This document shows, one piece after another, positions 11,000-23,315 of a stretch of DNA of 64,000 bases. Origin of the DNA: Cryptomeria japonica (lineage: Eukaryota; Streptophyta; Pinopsida; Cupressales; Cupressaceae); NCBI RefSeq assembly GCF_030272615.1, contig NC_081408.1:342637793-342701792 (forward strand). Reading direction: 5' to 3'. The notes under the pieces are model-generated. The model was not told where the DNA came from. It saw only the letters and a program-made list of their open reading frames with translations, and did no database searches. The stretch's first letter is position 1. Each line of letters opens with the position of its first letter. Made by a program: the position numbers and the translations under genes.

Positions 11000-13278
11000 G
11001 GTTGATGAGGAAGTGATGTTTTTAGCTGGAACACCTTGCAAAGTGAATTTACCTCGATGAGTTGTAGCATTACATTCAGAGGTAGGTTTGGAAGAAGATA
11101 CAATGCCTTTTAGGACAACCTTGGGTCTTTGGGTAGAATTTTCAGGTGTTTTTTCTTTGATGATAATGGTAGAGACATAATTGTCCATCAAAATGTGATT
11201 GATAGTTGAATCATAGTTATAGGATGCTCTGGTATAGTTGGTCTGCTCATTTGTGGCTTTGGCTTTTCCCTTGTCATGTTTTGGGAATGGTTCTTTAAAC
11301 ATTTCATGTTCTTGGTTAGATGAGTGTCCCTCGATCTCAATGTCATCTCTATCAATAAGATCTTGTATAATGTTCTTCAACCGATGACAATTTCTTGTTT
11401 TATGTCCTTTGCTTTTGTGATATTCGCAGTATTCATTGTCATTCCACCAATTTGGTTTGACCTTTGGCTCATATGGAGGCATATCTGGAATTGTTATTAT
11501 TTTGTTTGCCACTAGCTTCTTGAAAGCTGACTCAAGTGGTTCTCCCAATGGGATGTATTTTCTTCGTGGTTTTGAAGTTGTTTGAGTATTCACTTGATTG
11601 TTTGTAGAGCTTGATCTAGAAAAAATGATTTTGGGTCATACTGTATTGGCATCAACAACACCATCATTGACTGTGTTCTTGTTTTTATTCCAAAATCTTG
11701 GCTTGTCTTTTCCTTTAAAGTCCTCTTTATTTTCTTTGAATATTTTGACGATGCCTTGCTCAATTAGGACCTTCTCTGTTGCTAAGCCTTTTTCAATGAC
11801 GTCCTTGAAGGTGGACAAACAAGCTTTTCTCAAGTCATAACCAATGTCTTTGTTGACATTTTGGGTGAACATCTCTACCATTTATTTTTGTGGAATTTCA
11901 CAAGAGCATCTGCTGGCTAGATTCCTCCATCTTTGTAAAAATGATGAAAAAGACTCTCCATCCTTTTGCTTGGTTTTGAACAAAGTAGTGACTAATATGT
12001 CTGTCTCTATGTTGTATGATAAATTTTGGATAAATGCCTCTGCTAAGTCACCCCATGACTTAGTTCCAAGTGGGAGTCGGGAGAACCATTCCATAGCTTG
12101 ATCACCTAAGCTCTGCGGGAACAGTCTCATCAAGTATGTCTTTTATGATGCTACCTCAATGCAAGTTGTGAAAAACTGTCTTATACATGCCTTAGGGTCT
12201 CCTTTGCCTCTATACTTATCAAACTTTGGTGTCATGAAATGTGTAGGAAAAGGAGGCATTGGAATGCTTTTGTTAAATGGATAGGGACATATGTCTCTCA
12301 TTGTGTAAGCTGGCTTCGATGTATTTATGTCCTTCATTTTCTTTTGTAAGTCCTTAATTGCTGCTCCAAATTGTTCTTAGGTGGAGACCGACTTCTTGGA
12401 CCATACCCCATGCCTAAACCACCGGGTGGATGAGGAGCATGTTGCATATATGGATGGTATTGATCATACACATGTTCATATGGAGGAGGTCTATAATGAT
12501 GTTGTGTATAAGGACCACTTGGTATAGAGTCATGATGAGGAATGGAATATCTGTTTTGTCCATGTATACCATACTCTATAGGCATGTCATGAGTTTGTTC
12601 TAATGTGTTGTCCACAAATTTGATGCAAGGTTTCCTTCTGTCCAAATTTTGAACATGCCTTTGGATATCCAATTGCTTTGGTGGTTGGTCCTTAGCATTG
12701 GCATGTGATTGAGTATATTTTTCTGCATAAGACTTCCATAATGGTCTGCGAAGGTGAGTATCATATGCTTGACCATGTGTATGTGGGACCTCAGGTTTTT
12801 GAAACAAAGATGATGGTGATTTAGACACCATATGTGGTCCTCTATTGCCTTCATTAATAGGCCTCCTTTGATCCATGTTGAGGTGAGGTTGTTGCAAAGG
12901 TTGATTTTCCATTATTTGAGACATGTCAAAATCATGAGGTATCTTGGCTACACTTTGTGCCATCACTTGTAAGAAATATTGTCTATCTCTCCTTATTATT
13001 TCCTCAACCAATCGATTGAAATGGGGATCCATAATAGATTCTTCCACTTCTATTGAATGTACGAAAGAGTTGTCCATATTGTCATTGTGTGTATCATTGT
13101 TGTTTGTAGTGTCCATGTTCTCAACATTTGGAATGTTTCTATAGACATCTATGTCAGGTAATGTGGTATGATTTGAATTGAAAAAGACATGATTGTCATA
13201 CTCATAGGCACTCATGTTTGCACACTCTTGAGCCTCTTTAGCTTCTCTCCTAGATTTTTGGGAACGGGTTTCAACCAT
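11000..13278 (-). pseudogene. Tat-2 gag, frameshifted
   Basis: The ATG at 13276-13278 starts MVETRSQKSRREAKEAQE. The first block (12334-13278) is a long hydrophilic N-terminal region rich in His, Pro, Tyr and Gln. Near 12335 the frame shifts, and the gag core follows in pieces interrupted by stops: TPKFDKYRGKGDP and FPQSLGDQAMEWFSRLPLG around 11882-12337, then 11636-11881 and 11000-11593. The Tat-type zinc-finger-like motif EYCEYHKSKGHKTRNCHRLK (about 11370-11430) is complete here. Gag would form the particle. Stops, one frameshift and the Tat-1 insertion make this copy inactive. Confidence 0.87.
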
Positions 13279-13769
13279 GAACTAGGTCTTGACCAAGATG
13301 TGTGAAACTAGATGAAAATGGAAAGAATATGGAAGACCAAGAGTTGGATGGAATGTAAATGAATCTGAGGTTTACTTGCAATGTCCAAAGTGTAAGACCA
13401 AGTATGTATGTAGTAGAGTAGGTGTGGCTTCCAAAGAGATGATAGTTTCTCTTGATGAGGTAAGTTGACCTTGACTCTAAGTAAGACCAAATGAGACCCA
13501 AAGGTGATAGACCTTGATGAGGGACCACTTAGCAAAATGTTGTTGTATGTAGTGTGTTGACAAAGTAAGATGAGGACAAGCAAGTGACCTTTTGACTCAA
13601 GTTTAGACAAATGTGAATGTAATGCAAGGTGTAAAGCAATGATGGACTTTGTGAGACCCAAAAATAGGCTGAATTCTAGATGACAACCCAGAGAGATAAC
13701 CTAGGAAGCTCAATAAGTTTGAAACTGACTGTTCTTGTTTGCTAGACTGTGAATTTTTCCAATTCTGAA

Positions 13770-13960
13770 CATAGACGTGCCTGTATACTTCACAGACGTG
13801 GTTAAATGACACAAACGTGGTTGAACACTGCACAGACGCGTTCTTGAGATTTTGTGAATGCAATTTTCTTTAGGATGACACATACGTGTTTCTATACTTC
13901 ACAGATACGGTTAAATGACACATATATGTTTTTGTCAAACACAGACGTGTTTCTGGAAAC
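13770..13960. repeat. Cluster of CACAGACGTG-type motifs in Tat-2 leader
   Basis: Variants of CACAGACGTGGTTAAATGACA recur about every 20-35 bases (AGACGTGCCTG, CAGACGTGG, CAAACGTGG, CAGACGCG, CATACGTG, CAGATACGG, CATATATG, CAGACGTG). An ACGT core is shared. The position in the leader is comparable with the clusters of Tat-1 and Tat-3. Confidence 0.7.
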
Positions 13961-14225
13961 TGAGTGCAATTTTTTCAATTTGTGAAGTTGTTGTTGTGAC
14001 CAAATCTGAATCTTTTTTACTGTTTTTTCCAGGACAAGAGGACACAATGTTGATGAAAAATCAATGTTTGTAAGTTTTTTTTCTCAAAATGGCTCAAAGA
14101 AAAGTATGTTGTTTGATGTAAAAATGTTTGGCATACACTTGAAGACACAAAAGACACAATGTTTTGATGTTTGATCTTGAATGTTTGAATGTTTAAAGAA
14201 GACAAGCACAATTATTATGGTTGGC

Positions 14226-14420
14226 TAGGACAATAGTTGTTGATCCCACATGGGGTTTCCCCCGAGGCTATGCTATTCAGATGCTTGACCCCACTGGCTC
14301 CACCCTCGGCACTCACTTCTTTGAGGCAACCAAGCATCAGTCCCCATGAAAAACTCCCCGTGGCCGCTCCAGAGGTCCGACCTCCCACCCCAACAACTAG
14401 AAGGATTTTGGTTTTCTAAA
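14226..14420. other. GC-rich island in Tat-2 leader
   Basis: This segment (from GACAATAGTTGTTGATCCC to the CAACAACTAGAAGG end) is much richer in G and C than its surroundings and includes CCCACATGGGG and many CCC runs. An inverted pair, ATAGTTGTTG near the left end and CAACAACTA near the right end, brackets it. The 60-codon plus-strand reading frame here has no recognisable domain. Confidence 0.4.
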
Positions 14421-14929
14421 ACAAAAAGGTGCTAGTAAGGGCATCCGCTCGTGTGGCCATACATGCGACACTTTCAGCTCTGTAAATACAGAAGGATCCC
14501 AGTCGGTAGGGATTACGCCCTACAACTGATCAAATAAATTTGATCAAATGGGTTTATGAGGAGACATAGTGTCGGTATGAACTAATCATCACATGTTACC
14601 CATGGCTTTTACCATGGATACAGTTATTTATAGTGGTTCGGAAGAGTGGGTTTTCCCCGCTACCACTTGGGTTTTTCTCTCCTCACTAGTAGTCCTAATG
14701 ACCACACGAGGAGATAGGCCCTCTAGAGATTAAACAAAAAGAGCTTATTGCTCAAGACACAAAAGACACTGGTTCAATTTTAGTGCACCAATTGAAGTGT
14801 TTGGTAACCTATGAAAACAAGGCACGCAATAAAGATTAAAAACCCTTGCCAAAATTTTGCAACAAAGATTTGTTAGTAGTTTTGTAATAATACCCCTCTT
14901 GCAAGCACACAAGTTAGGTAAATTTTAGA

Positions 14930-15860
14930 TCCAAAAGACTTTGTGAGATAGGGGGCCTTCAACAATGCGTTTTTTGACAAATTTAAAAATCTAATTTTCC
15001 ATGAGTTCTTTTGCATCATAAAAAAAAATAACCTATAAAATTTCAAGACATTTTCATAAATGTAAGAAAATCCAAAACATTTGCTAATTTTCTTCAAAAA
15101 TTATTTTTTTATGAAAAATCATAAAAAATTCATATAAAATGCACAATTGATTCAAAAAATCTAAAATTTTTACTGGACACTCTTGATAGTCTTCCAAACC
15201 TGCATAAAAAAAATTCTACAAAAATTCCAAGCAGTTTGTGCGATATGATCAAAATAATGAAAAACCCTAACTTTTAAAGATCCGATTTTTTAGGACTTAT
15301 TTTGTATCAAAATTAAAATCACAAATAACAGATCCTGTGTATAATTCTGAGAGATTTCCAAAAATGTAAGAAAATCCAAAAAAATCGCTCATTTGCTCTC
15401 AAAATTATTTTTTTACGAAAATTCATAAATAATTCATAGAAAATTCAAATATGCTCCAAAAAATCTGATTTTTTTACTGAGCACCTTTGATAATGTTCTT
15501 GACCTACAAAAAAATTTGATGCCAAAATGCAAAGCCATTTGTGAGATCTGATCAAAATAATGAAAAACCCTAATTTTTAAAGATCCGATTATTTAGGAAA
15601 TATTTTGCATCAAAATTAAAATCACGAAGAACAGATCCTGTGTATAATTATGAGAGATTTCAAAAAATGTAAGAAAATCTGAAAAATTCTCTCATTTGCT
15701 CTCAAAATTATTTTTTAATGAAAATTCATTAAATATTTACGGAAAATGTAAATGTGCTCCAAATATTCTGAATTTTGGATTGAGAGCTCTTGATATTGTC
15801 TTCAACCTGCCAACAAAATTTGGTGCAAAAATTCCAATCCGTTTGTGAAATCGAATCAGA
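14930..15860. repeat. 303-bp tandem repeat, about three copies, in Tat-2 leader
   Basis: Landmarks recur at a period of 303 bases: TGATCAAAATAATGAAAAACC at 15246 and 15549; CTTGATAGTCTTCC (15184), TTTGATAATGTTC (15487) and CTTGATATTGTC (near 15789). Units are AT-rich and contain runs of T and ATTATTTTTT. Copies differ by a few per cent to about 15 per cent by eye. Confidence 0.85.
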
Positions 15861-15987
15861 TCTCTTCAAGATCTTAATTTTGTGTCCAAAACCCTAGCTG
15901 CACAAGGTTATTCTCCAAATTGTTTTACAAAACCACAATATAGGGTTAGAAAAATCTGCAAAAAACATAGATCTAACAAAAATCCAT

Positions 15988-16005
15988 GTCCCACGGGGCG
16001 TGCCA
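15988..16005 (-). other. Tat-2 primer binding site (probable)
   Basis: The minus strand after the LTR reads AAA then TGGCACGCCCCGTGGGAC, with the position and TGGC start expected of a gypsy PBS. The tRNA was not identified. Confidence 0.65.
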
Positions 16006-16008
16006 AAA

Positions 16009-16754
16009 TGTTTATGGTAAAAATGGAAACAACAATATTGAAAGACTAAATGGATTCAACCACAAAACCTTAGCCTAACAACAACAAAGATCCACCATAA
16101 CATAGGAAGATTACTTAAAAAAATGCAAATCAAATGAAATCACAAAGATTATACCATCACATGTCCAATAGGGTTTGAATCTCCATTCTTCCTATCTCCA
16201 TTCTTCCTATCTCCATTGATCTTGCTTGATATATTTGCTCTCAGATTTAATGTGTGCACAAGAGCTCAACAAAGAACGAAAATATGGTTGCAAGTAGGCT
16301 TGATCGCATGTGAAAATTCGAAAGCGTAGTTGGCTTGATTAGGGTTGATAATGAAGGAAGAATCTCCTTATATAGAAGACACTATAAGAAATGGAGGGAT
16401 AAGATTGAGAGGTGTAAAAGATAAATGGTCGGCTAGGATTAGAGGGTAAGTAGAGAAAATAAGAAAAATAATGAGAGGGTAGGTAGTGTAGGAATTAAGA
16501 GATGAATGACATGTGTCATAGGTAGAAAAGGTTAATGAATTAATTAAATAAATAAAGATTTATTTAATTAATAGAAGAAGTGGGATAATTAAATAAATAA
16601 AAGTATTTATTTAAATGAGAAATAAGGCTAGAAGAGGATAAATGAATTAATTAATTAAATAAATATTTATTTAATTAATAAAAGAATTAGGATAAAGTAA
16701 TTAAATAAATAAATATATTTATTTAATTAGACAAGACAATTTTAGGTGTCTACA
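16009..16754 (-). repeat. Tat-2 5' LTR, 746 bp
   Basis: On the minus strand it begins TGTAGACACCTAAAATTG and ends TTTACCATAAACA. It abuts the PBS. U3 contains repeated TTAATTAAATAAATATTTATTT-type AT palindromes like those of the Tat-1 and Tat-3 LTRs. Confidence 0.85.
16366..16374 (-). promoter_or_regulatory. TATA box of Tat-2 LTR
   Basis: Minus strand TTCTATATAAGGAG lies at mid-LTR, consistent with a U3/R border just downstream (near 16335). Confidence 0.6.
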
Positions 16755-19290
16755 CCTACCATTCTCATCTCTTATCACTCCCCCACACCCAACCGACCCA
16801 GGTTTACCTTTGGCCACCCCGAAAGAAGGAAATTCATAGAAAAGTTTGTTTTTTATTTATAAATGAAATTATATTCATAAACTTAAAATACTTTATAAAT
16901 TTCATTTAATATGAAATTATTCCTAAACTTATCAATTTATTTTAAAAGGACAAAAAGTTGTTTTTTTATTTTTTTTTAAAAGAAAGCTTATATAAAACCC
17001 ATACTATTTTCTATATGGAAAAGTAACCATTATAAAGAAAAGTAAGAACTTTAATATGAGAAATTTTTTACTTATTTAAATTTTAGAAGTTTCTAAAAAA
17101 CTAAAACTCCTCCATTTTCATGTTAAGGATAGAGCAAATTAAAATAGTAAACTTAGCTTTTTCTATGTGGAAGTTCTTAAAGTAGAGTTTTAAGACTTAG
17201 GAAATAAATATATCAATTAAGTTTTTCTAGGTGAGAAGTAAAAGATAAAAATTAGTTGTAAGGATAATACCAAAATCTTACATATTCGATATTCAAATTT
17301 TCCATTAAAAAATAAATAAATTTATAATTTAAAATATGTAAGATGGTGCATAAAGCGAGGGAAAGTTTAGTTTTTTTATTTTTAGTTTAGAAAGTAAGAT
17401 AGTTATCAAGGATTTCACATTTATTTAGACAATTATTATTGGGAGGTTAAGTTTAGATAAAGAAAGACGCTCTTCCTAAGAATAAAAAGATATCTTTTCG
17501 GATAAGATGAGGAGAGATGAAATAAAATAATTAAAAATAAATAAATAAATCTATTCCTCACCCAATTGTCTATATAAGCGGTGAATTGGTTTTCATTTTG
17601 AAGGTGGTCATTTATTCTTTTGTACAACAATAATTATATTCTGGAAAAGATATTGAACATCAGTTATTTATTTTGGAGAAGAGAAAATAATAGTTTTGTC
17701 ATTTAAGAAAAACAAATATTATTGCCTATATGAAAGTGAGGTATGTAAATTAATTGTCAGTTGATCTTATATGTGTTGTGTTGCCTGGATCGTGAATTCA
17801 CAGTTCATTCACGTAAGTTTTTTAGGACAAATTTTCTCTACATATGTGAATACAAAGATGCAAAGTATATAATAATAGTGTTTTTCAAGAGCATAAGCAA
17901 ATATCTTCTATCAGACTCCATTCCACAGACAAACTATGGTAAAATCTACGTATGACAATTACTTTATTTATACTAGAGCCAAAGATTTATGCAGAGGTAG
18001 AGTTATATGAACTTAAACTTCCACCTTGGGATGAATAATTATGTATAGTATAAAGTCTATCTCTACTTGGCTGAAAAATAGATTATTTATATATATTAAG
18101 AGATAATATTTAAATGATTATATTAACAAAACATATTACATGATAGGATGTAAGGTTATCTCCAATAATGAAAATTATCATGCATGCCAAGAAGGAGATT
18201 ATACAAAATTGTCTCTTATAGGGGTTAAGAAATAATCTATTATATGCTTCCAGATTAATTAATTTTAGATCATCTTTCCTTTTTGTTAACAGGTTGGCAT
18301 GGTAGTATGTGATATTCAATTTACAGCTAAGGCTTATGTAGCTTGAATAAATAAATAATTATTATACTCAAATACTTTTATTTCTTTGAAATTGAGAGTA
18401 GTTAAATCCTTGTTTCGATAAAGACCATAAATTCCATGACTTGAATCAAATATGAAATGGCATGTTTAGGGTCAAATTAAGAAAAGACTCTCATTAATAG
18501 TTAAATTCTTTAGATATTAAATATATAGGAATAGGAACTATAATTTTATCTTAACTTAATTCAATATTAAGTAATTAATTGGTTCAGTTTCTTATATTAA
18601 TGTTCAAAGGTACTTTTAACCAACAATTTTTATGTTGACAAATTATAGTCATTCCCTGCTCATTTCGGTTATATGAAGATTAGTAATATGTAGTGTGAAT
18701 ATGATTTTCAGAGCTTGATCTCTCACAGGCCTTGAGAGGATGTTGACTGCTCATTATCATTGCATGTTAAGGATTATTATTCTTGAGTGCAATTACTTCA
18801 CATATTTAATTGGAATGAATTTATTGAAAGATGTAATCAAAGTTTAATAACTAGTCTTGGAATAAGCATGGATTGATGCATATGTATGCACTTATATGTT
18901 TTTTCTTACTTTATTTTAGTTTGCATCAAGGATGAAGATGTCATATGCATATGTGTAGTTTAGTGTGATTCTATGTTGAAGAAGCTTTTTTGGAATTACT
19001 AGATATGATTTGCTCTCTTTAAGAATCCCACGTATGTAATTCTTATCTATAGAATAAAGTTTGGCTTCAAGAATAGATGCATGGATGCATCATGTGTTTC
19101 CTCCATATTGAGAAAGTTCTTGTTATCCTTACCTATTGGGATAAAAGTAACTTTGATAGAATTGAGGCCTTGAGATGACTTTAGATAGATAGGAAAAGAT
19201 TATTGCTTTTATCATCTTATGAGTGTATATGCATCTTGTGTGGTCGTTATATCATTACACTAGCATCAGAATGAAGATATACATGTATGC
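16755..19290. other. AT-rich DNA without recognisable genes
   Basis: Short open stretches (17436-17630, 17761-17955, 18110-18319) have no domain and an AT-rich random composition. A plus-strand CTTATATAAAACCC near 16987 resembles a TATA box but nothing supports a transcript. No repeat end, RNA gene or host exon is visible. Confidence 0.6.
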
Positions 19291-20359
19291 ACTAAAAAAT
19301 GGTCTAGAGATGATTGATTAAATATGAAGTTATTTAATTAATTAAAGCCTTTTATTCCTCTACTATATAAATGAATTTAATAATTTATTTATATAGTTCA
19401 TTATTTCTAATTCCTCCCACCTTAATTCATTTCTTCTATTTTCCTAATTAAATAAACAAGTTTAATTAATTTGTTTATTTAATTATTTCTCATTAAATTT
19501 GAATTTTTAATTCAAATTTGGACACATGTGTCCTAACCTTTAACTACATTATAGCCTAACCTCTTTCTAATCCCTACCCCACTAATCTAACCATGGGTTA
19601 ACTAATCCTATCTTCTCCAACCTACTCATCCTAACCTCTTGTGGGTTGTTCATCCTCTCTTGAGGACACATAACACCTTTGCCACATGTCTTTCATCTCC
19701 TTGCCACTTTCCTTCTTGGTGGCACTCATTCAAGATTACTTGACACTTGTCCCTCTAGGGATGACAAGTGTCCTATCCTTCAACCTCTTCCCTAACTTCT
19801 TCATTTTCGATCATTGATATCTCCAGATCAAATCTTCACCATTAATTCATGCCACCTTAGCCTTGGCTTTGGAAAATCTATAAATAGCCCTCTTCTCAGC
19901 CATGAGAGGACCCTTAGCAATCTTTGTAATCTGATGATCTTAACAATTTTAACAATATTAGAATCAGTTGCAGCATTTTCATAGCTTTTCATCATAATCT
20001 AGCATACCAATCGGATCATTTTGCATATTGATAATGGCATTTTAGCATAGTTATCATGATATTTTAGAAATGCATATTATCTAGATTTTAGAATTGCATC
20101 ATTTCACTCTCATTTCCTACATAGTCATCTTGCGATCATGAATCTGAGATCCAACCCATAAACCTGCAAGGTCCATGAGAATAGAGAACAATGGGATGAT
20201 TTGAGGGAGTTGCTTAATTTGTTTATTTGTTTTACTCTCATCAATGTTTCATTGAATGTGGTGTTTAATGCTTTATTAAATGGATTGACACACAAAATTT
20301 TACACAACATTAGACGTCTTTCTTGGCAAGTTTTTATTGACAGGGACCTTCGAAGACCC
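19291..20359 (+). repeat. LTR-like fragment (probable solo or truncated gypsy LTR)
   Basis: The layout matches the Tat LTRs in plus orientation: an AT-palindrome block (TTTAATTAATTTGTTTATTTAATTA, about 19320-19500), a C- and T-rich stretch with CACATGTGTCC, a TATA box, and a downstream region rich in CATTTTAGCAT and GCATTTTCAT. Precise ends and target duplication were not found. The last 200 bases up to the array (20126-20359) have no clear features; TTGGCAAG...GACAGGGACC near 20324-20347 is at best a decayed PBS. Confidence 0.5.
19878..19887 (+). promoter_or_regulatory. TATA box of the LTR-like fragment
   Basis: CTATAAATAG is followed by CCCTCTTCTCAGC, very like the CTATAAATAGAGCTCATTTC of the Tat-3 LTR. 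Confidence 0.55.
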
Positions 20360-22039
20360 TGTTGGTCTCAAAAAATGAGAAACCCAAGTTCACCTGTAAT
20401 TGATCTATGAAATAGCCAATTTCAATCTATCAAGAACCTCAGGACTTGGACAACATAACATAGGATCCTAAAGATCCTCCTACACTTCAGGTTCTGCTAG
20501 ACCAAGGGGGGGCACCCTTTGATGCATTAAATACAACCAGTTATAGACATATGGCAACATCAACAATAAGCAGAGAAATATCATTCCACAAGCTCAACAA
20601 GTTAGACAACACTACAATTTGGCTAGATCTGTACAAGCAATAGATGAATAAGAGCTTGAAATGAATAGGACACAACCCCCAAACATGAAAGGAAATAGAT
20701 TTATTTAAATTTATATGATTATGAAAATATCCCCAAAATTTTCAAAGACCAATGCCTTGTTCATTGGGCATGGAGTCACACACAGAACTGCGAATGCAAA
20801 TCTCAGCTACAAATATGTTTTCATTATAAAAATATTCCTACATCAATACCTTATACCAATGCATTACTCAACTCATTCACAAAATCATCAGATCTTGGAT
20901 ACATATTCCATCATTTATGATTGATTACAAAATTTAAACTCTTCACTGAAGAATACCTACAAACAATCACAACAATCTCCTTGAGATGACAAATTCCAGC
21001 CTCCTTGAGGATTTAATTTGTAATAAATAAATACATACTTAGAGACAAGTTTGTGTGAAATCTACTCATGCCTTACACAAATAGAACCTGCAACTAGGAA
21101 ACAATTTGCAATACTAAAATGCAACTCTATACCCTGAAAAGACCCATAGAATTTTACAAACCTGGAAAAGAAATTCAGAACTAGAAACACGGAATTGTGG
21201 AGCCTTCTCACAAAAATTCTAGAACCCTTACAAATGAGAATAATTGAGAATAAAAAAAAAGAGGGAAAAGATCAAAACTGCATGACACATTGCCAAGTGT
21301 CCTATATCCCTAACTGACAATATTCATTCATCCTTCTCGTGGAAACTCCTCTCAAAATATCTAATATGTGTTGAAATTGACTGCACAAATCAATTCCCTG
21401 TTCGGAGAGCTTTCCAATGGTATATAATACTAGCTATATTGGGTTAAAAAAAAAAACCACCGGGCGAATTAATCACTCATGCAGATCCATCATTTAAATT
21501 TTTGAATTTCTAACCCTAGTCTGAACTATATGATTAATTTTAATTTTTACACTATTTTCCACCTTCTGCACTCCACCACGTGGCACCTCCTAATTCGCTC
21601 TGAGTCCACCTAGATGCCACCTCATCTGCCACTGGACCGCCACTTCACCAGTCACTAATCCGCAATGGGTAACTGGCGTGCATCTTCATCTTGCAGATTA
21701 ACAACAATCATTGGATCTTCCTCAACTTGCTCGACCGTTAATTTGCTTGAGTTTCTCTCCTGTCAGGCCCACCATCTAGTCGCTGAGGAGCATTTTCGCA
21801 TTGCGGTATAGCGACGACCATTCGATCATCTCCAACTTGCATGCTCGAAAACTCGCCTTTCTACTGCAAAATTTGAGCACCTCAGGATGCATGCGCGCGC
21901 GTGGGGTCCAATGGGTCACTGAGCTAGCTCCTTGTCAAAAGCCTTTAAGCTTTGACACTATGGATGTGTGTGACTTTGCATTTAAATACAAAATATTTCC
22001 TATGCACAGTCAATGTGGGATAAATGGTTTTATGTCTGG

Positions 22040-22860
22040 CACTTATATTTGCTTTAAAATTCCTGATGTCTTCACCATCATTTCATATGCAGGGAGAATT
22101 TGGCATACCAATTGAATTTACCTGAAGGTTTCAAATGCCTTTACCAACCACATGACATTCCACCTCACACTACACTCCACCTTTCATTTTCAGCCTTGCC
22201 TGCCACGTGACCCCTTACATTGCAATTTACTTGGAATTTTAATGTTTCTTCTCAGCCACGCAGGAGGAAGGATTTTGCAAGGGTTATATACCTACCAAAT
22301 GCATTTGTTTGGAGAACTTCAATACCTTTAACTCACGTACTAGATGGGGAGTATGCTGGCAAAGGTCATGGGTTTTCAGATTTACACCTGACAATACATT
22401 TGCTTGAAGGTTTCTTTGGCCCTGCTCACATCACGTGGGAGGATGGAGGCTCTACACCTATCAATTACATTTGCTTCAGTTACTATGGCATTGAATTTTC
22501 AGCAGGGGATTTCACATTACACCTGCCAATTTTCTTTTTCTTAAAATCTTTTGAGGGCTGCTAAAATGTGGGAGGGGGTTTCAGGATTTGCACCTGACAA
22601 TTGCATTTGAAGGTTTTTGAGGTGTCAATGCCTTAGCCTGCAACGCCAAAGACCCACGGCATGGAGAGCTGGGGAGGCACGTGAGGGGGGGTTGACTTTG
22701 AGCCTGCCCATTGCTTTTGGATGAAAGTTTAATTTCCCTTTTCAACCATGACACTCACAGCTCATGCACCACACACAGGGGAGGATGCAAGGAAGGTTCA
22801 TGGACTTTAGGTCTACACCTGCCATTTACCTGAAAGTTTCTAATGCTTTCTCAACATTTC
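22040..22860. repeat. Degenerate minisatellite (CACCTGCCAATTGCATTTGAAGGTTT type), copy A
   Basis: Variants of CACCTGCCAATTGCATTTG plus AAGGTTTC recur roughly every 60-100 bases, often separated by CACGTGGGAGG and GGGTTTTCAGG segments. The equivalent block in LTR 2 is at 29500-30270. The array is too decayed for a clean period by eye. Confidence 0.6.
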
Positions 22861-22949
22861 TCATTTCAGCTTGATTATTGTGTATCTCTGGTTGTGTGGT
22901 CAGTTTTCTGATTAAAGTTGCTACAATAGCATCTCCCACACCAGTCCTA

Positions 22950-23011
<62 letters not shown>

Positions 23012-23315
23012 GGAGAGACCAATACATCCTCTATCCCTATCACTTCACCCTCAAATGTTAGTGTGTAGTAGTGTATCTGAATGGTACCATCAGTCACAAA
23101 AAGAATCTTTATGTTATCATGCCATAATGGTGAAAGTTCTTCTCTTGTAGTATGATAACTCCTCCTCCTCCTCCTCTTAGCATCATTGAAATCTTGTGAA
23201 TAGTATTGGTGCTTATGAGTCCTCTTTTTGTAAAAATAATCATAGTCAATCAAGAAGTCCAACTCTTGTATGGTTACCTCAATTCCATCAGACTCATTCC
23301 ATGCTTCCCCTTTAT
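22861..23315 (-). pseudogene. FLN1-like: Captured fragment of an FLN1-like (fructokinase-like, PfkB) gene, copy A
   Basis: The minus strand encodes about 130 residues matching the C-terminal part of plant FRUCTOKINASE-LIKE 1, a plastid protein associated with the plastid-encoded RNA polymerase. Readable landmarks are GEAWNESDGIEV, TIQELDFLIDYDYFY, ELSPLWHDNIKILFVTDGT, then DRTGVGDAIVA (the PfkB signature) and LIRKLTTQPE. The order and spacing fit one continuous piece of the gene; the N-terminal two thirds and the end are absent. A (CA)27 run inserted before the DRTGVGD motif adds 50 bases relative to copy B and breaks the frame. It lies in sense orientation inside LTR 1, so it is a gene fragment carried by the element and not a working gene. 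Confidence 0.85.
22951..23004. repeat. (CA)27 microsatellite inside the FLN1-like fragment
   Basis: There are 27 uninterrupted CA units followed by TATATATGG. Copy B has only (CA)2 followed by the same TATATATGG at 30359-30370, so the array grew from a CACATATATA seed. Confidence 0.97.

Larger units (their letters stand above)
13279..15987 (-). other. Tat-2 leader
   Basis: These 2.7 kb between gag and PBS hold no convincing gene. Several short open stretches overlap the motif cluster and the repeats, and their residues show no domain. The segment contains a motif cluster at 13770-13960, a GC-rich island at 14226-14420 and a 303-bp tandem repeat at 14930-15860. Confidence 0.7.
10602..16754 (-). 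mobile_element. Tat-2: Ty3/gypsy (Tat-type) LTR retrotransposon, split by Tat-1
   Basis: From right to left: 5' LTR (16009-16754), PBS, 2.7-kb leader, gag and the beginning of the protease, which is cut at 10602 by Tat-1. The rest of pol should lie to the left of this window, on the far side of Tat-1. Gag and protease sequences match Tat-1 and Tat-3 in pattern but are clearly a different family, with a different LTR. The bases CCTAC next to the LTR at 16755-16759 may be its target duplication, which cannot be tested here. Confidence 0.85.

Noticed and set aside
14237-14419. A 60-codon Pro-rich plus-strand gene in the Tat-2 leader
   Set aside because: It lies antisense in a retrotransposon leader, is explained by local GC-rich composition, and has no recognisable domain.
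17436-18319. Small genes between Tat-2 and the array
   Set aside because: The open stretches are 60-70 codons, AT-driven and without domain, start context or homologue that I can recognise.
22921-23262. Protein with a long Cys-Val repeat on the minus strand (and Thr-His on the plus strand)
   Set aside because: It is simply the (CA)27 microsatellite read as codons inside the FLN1-like fragment.
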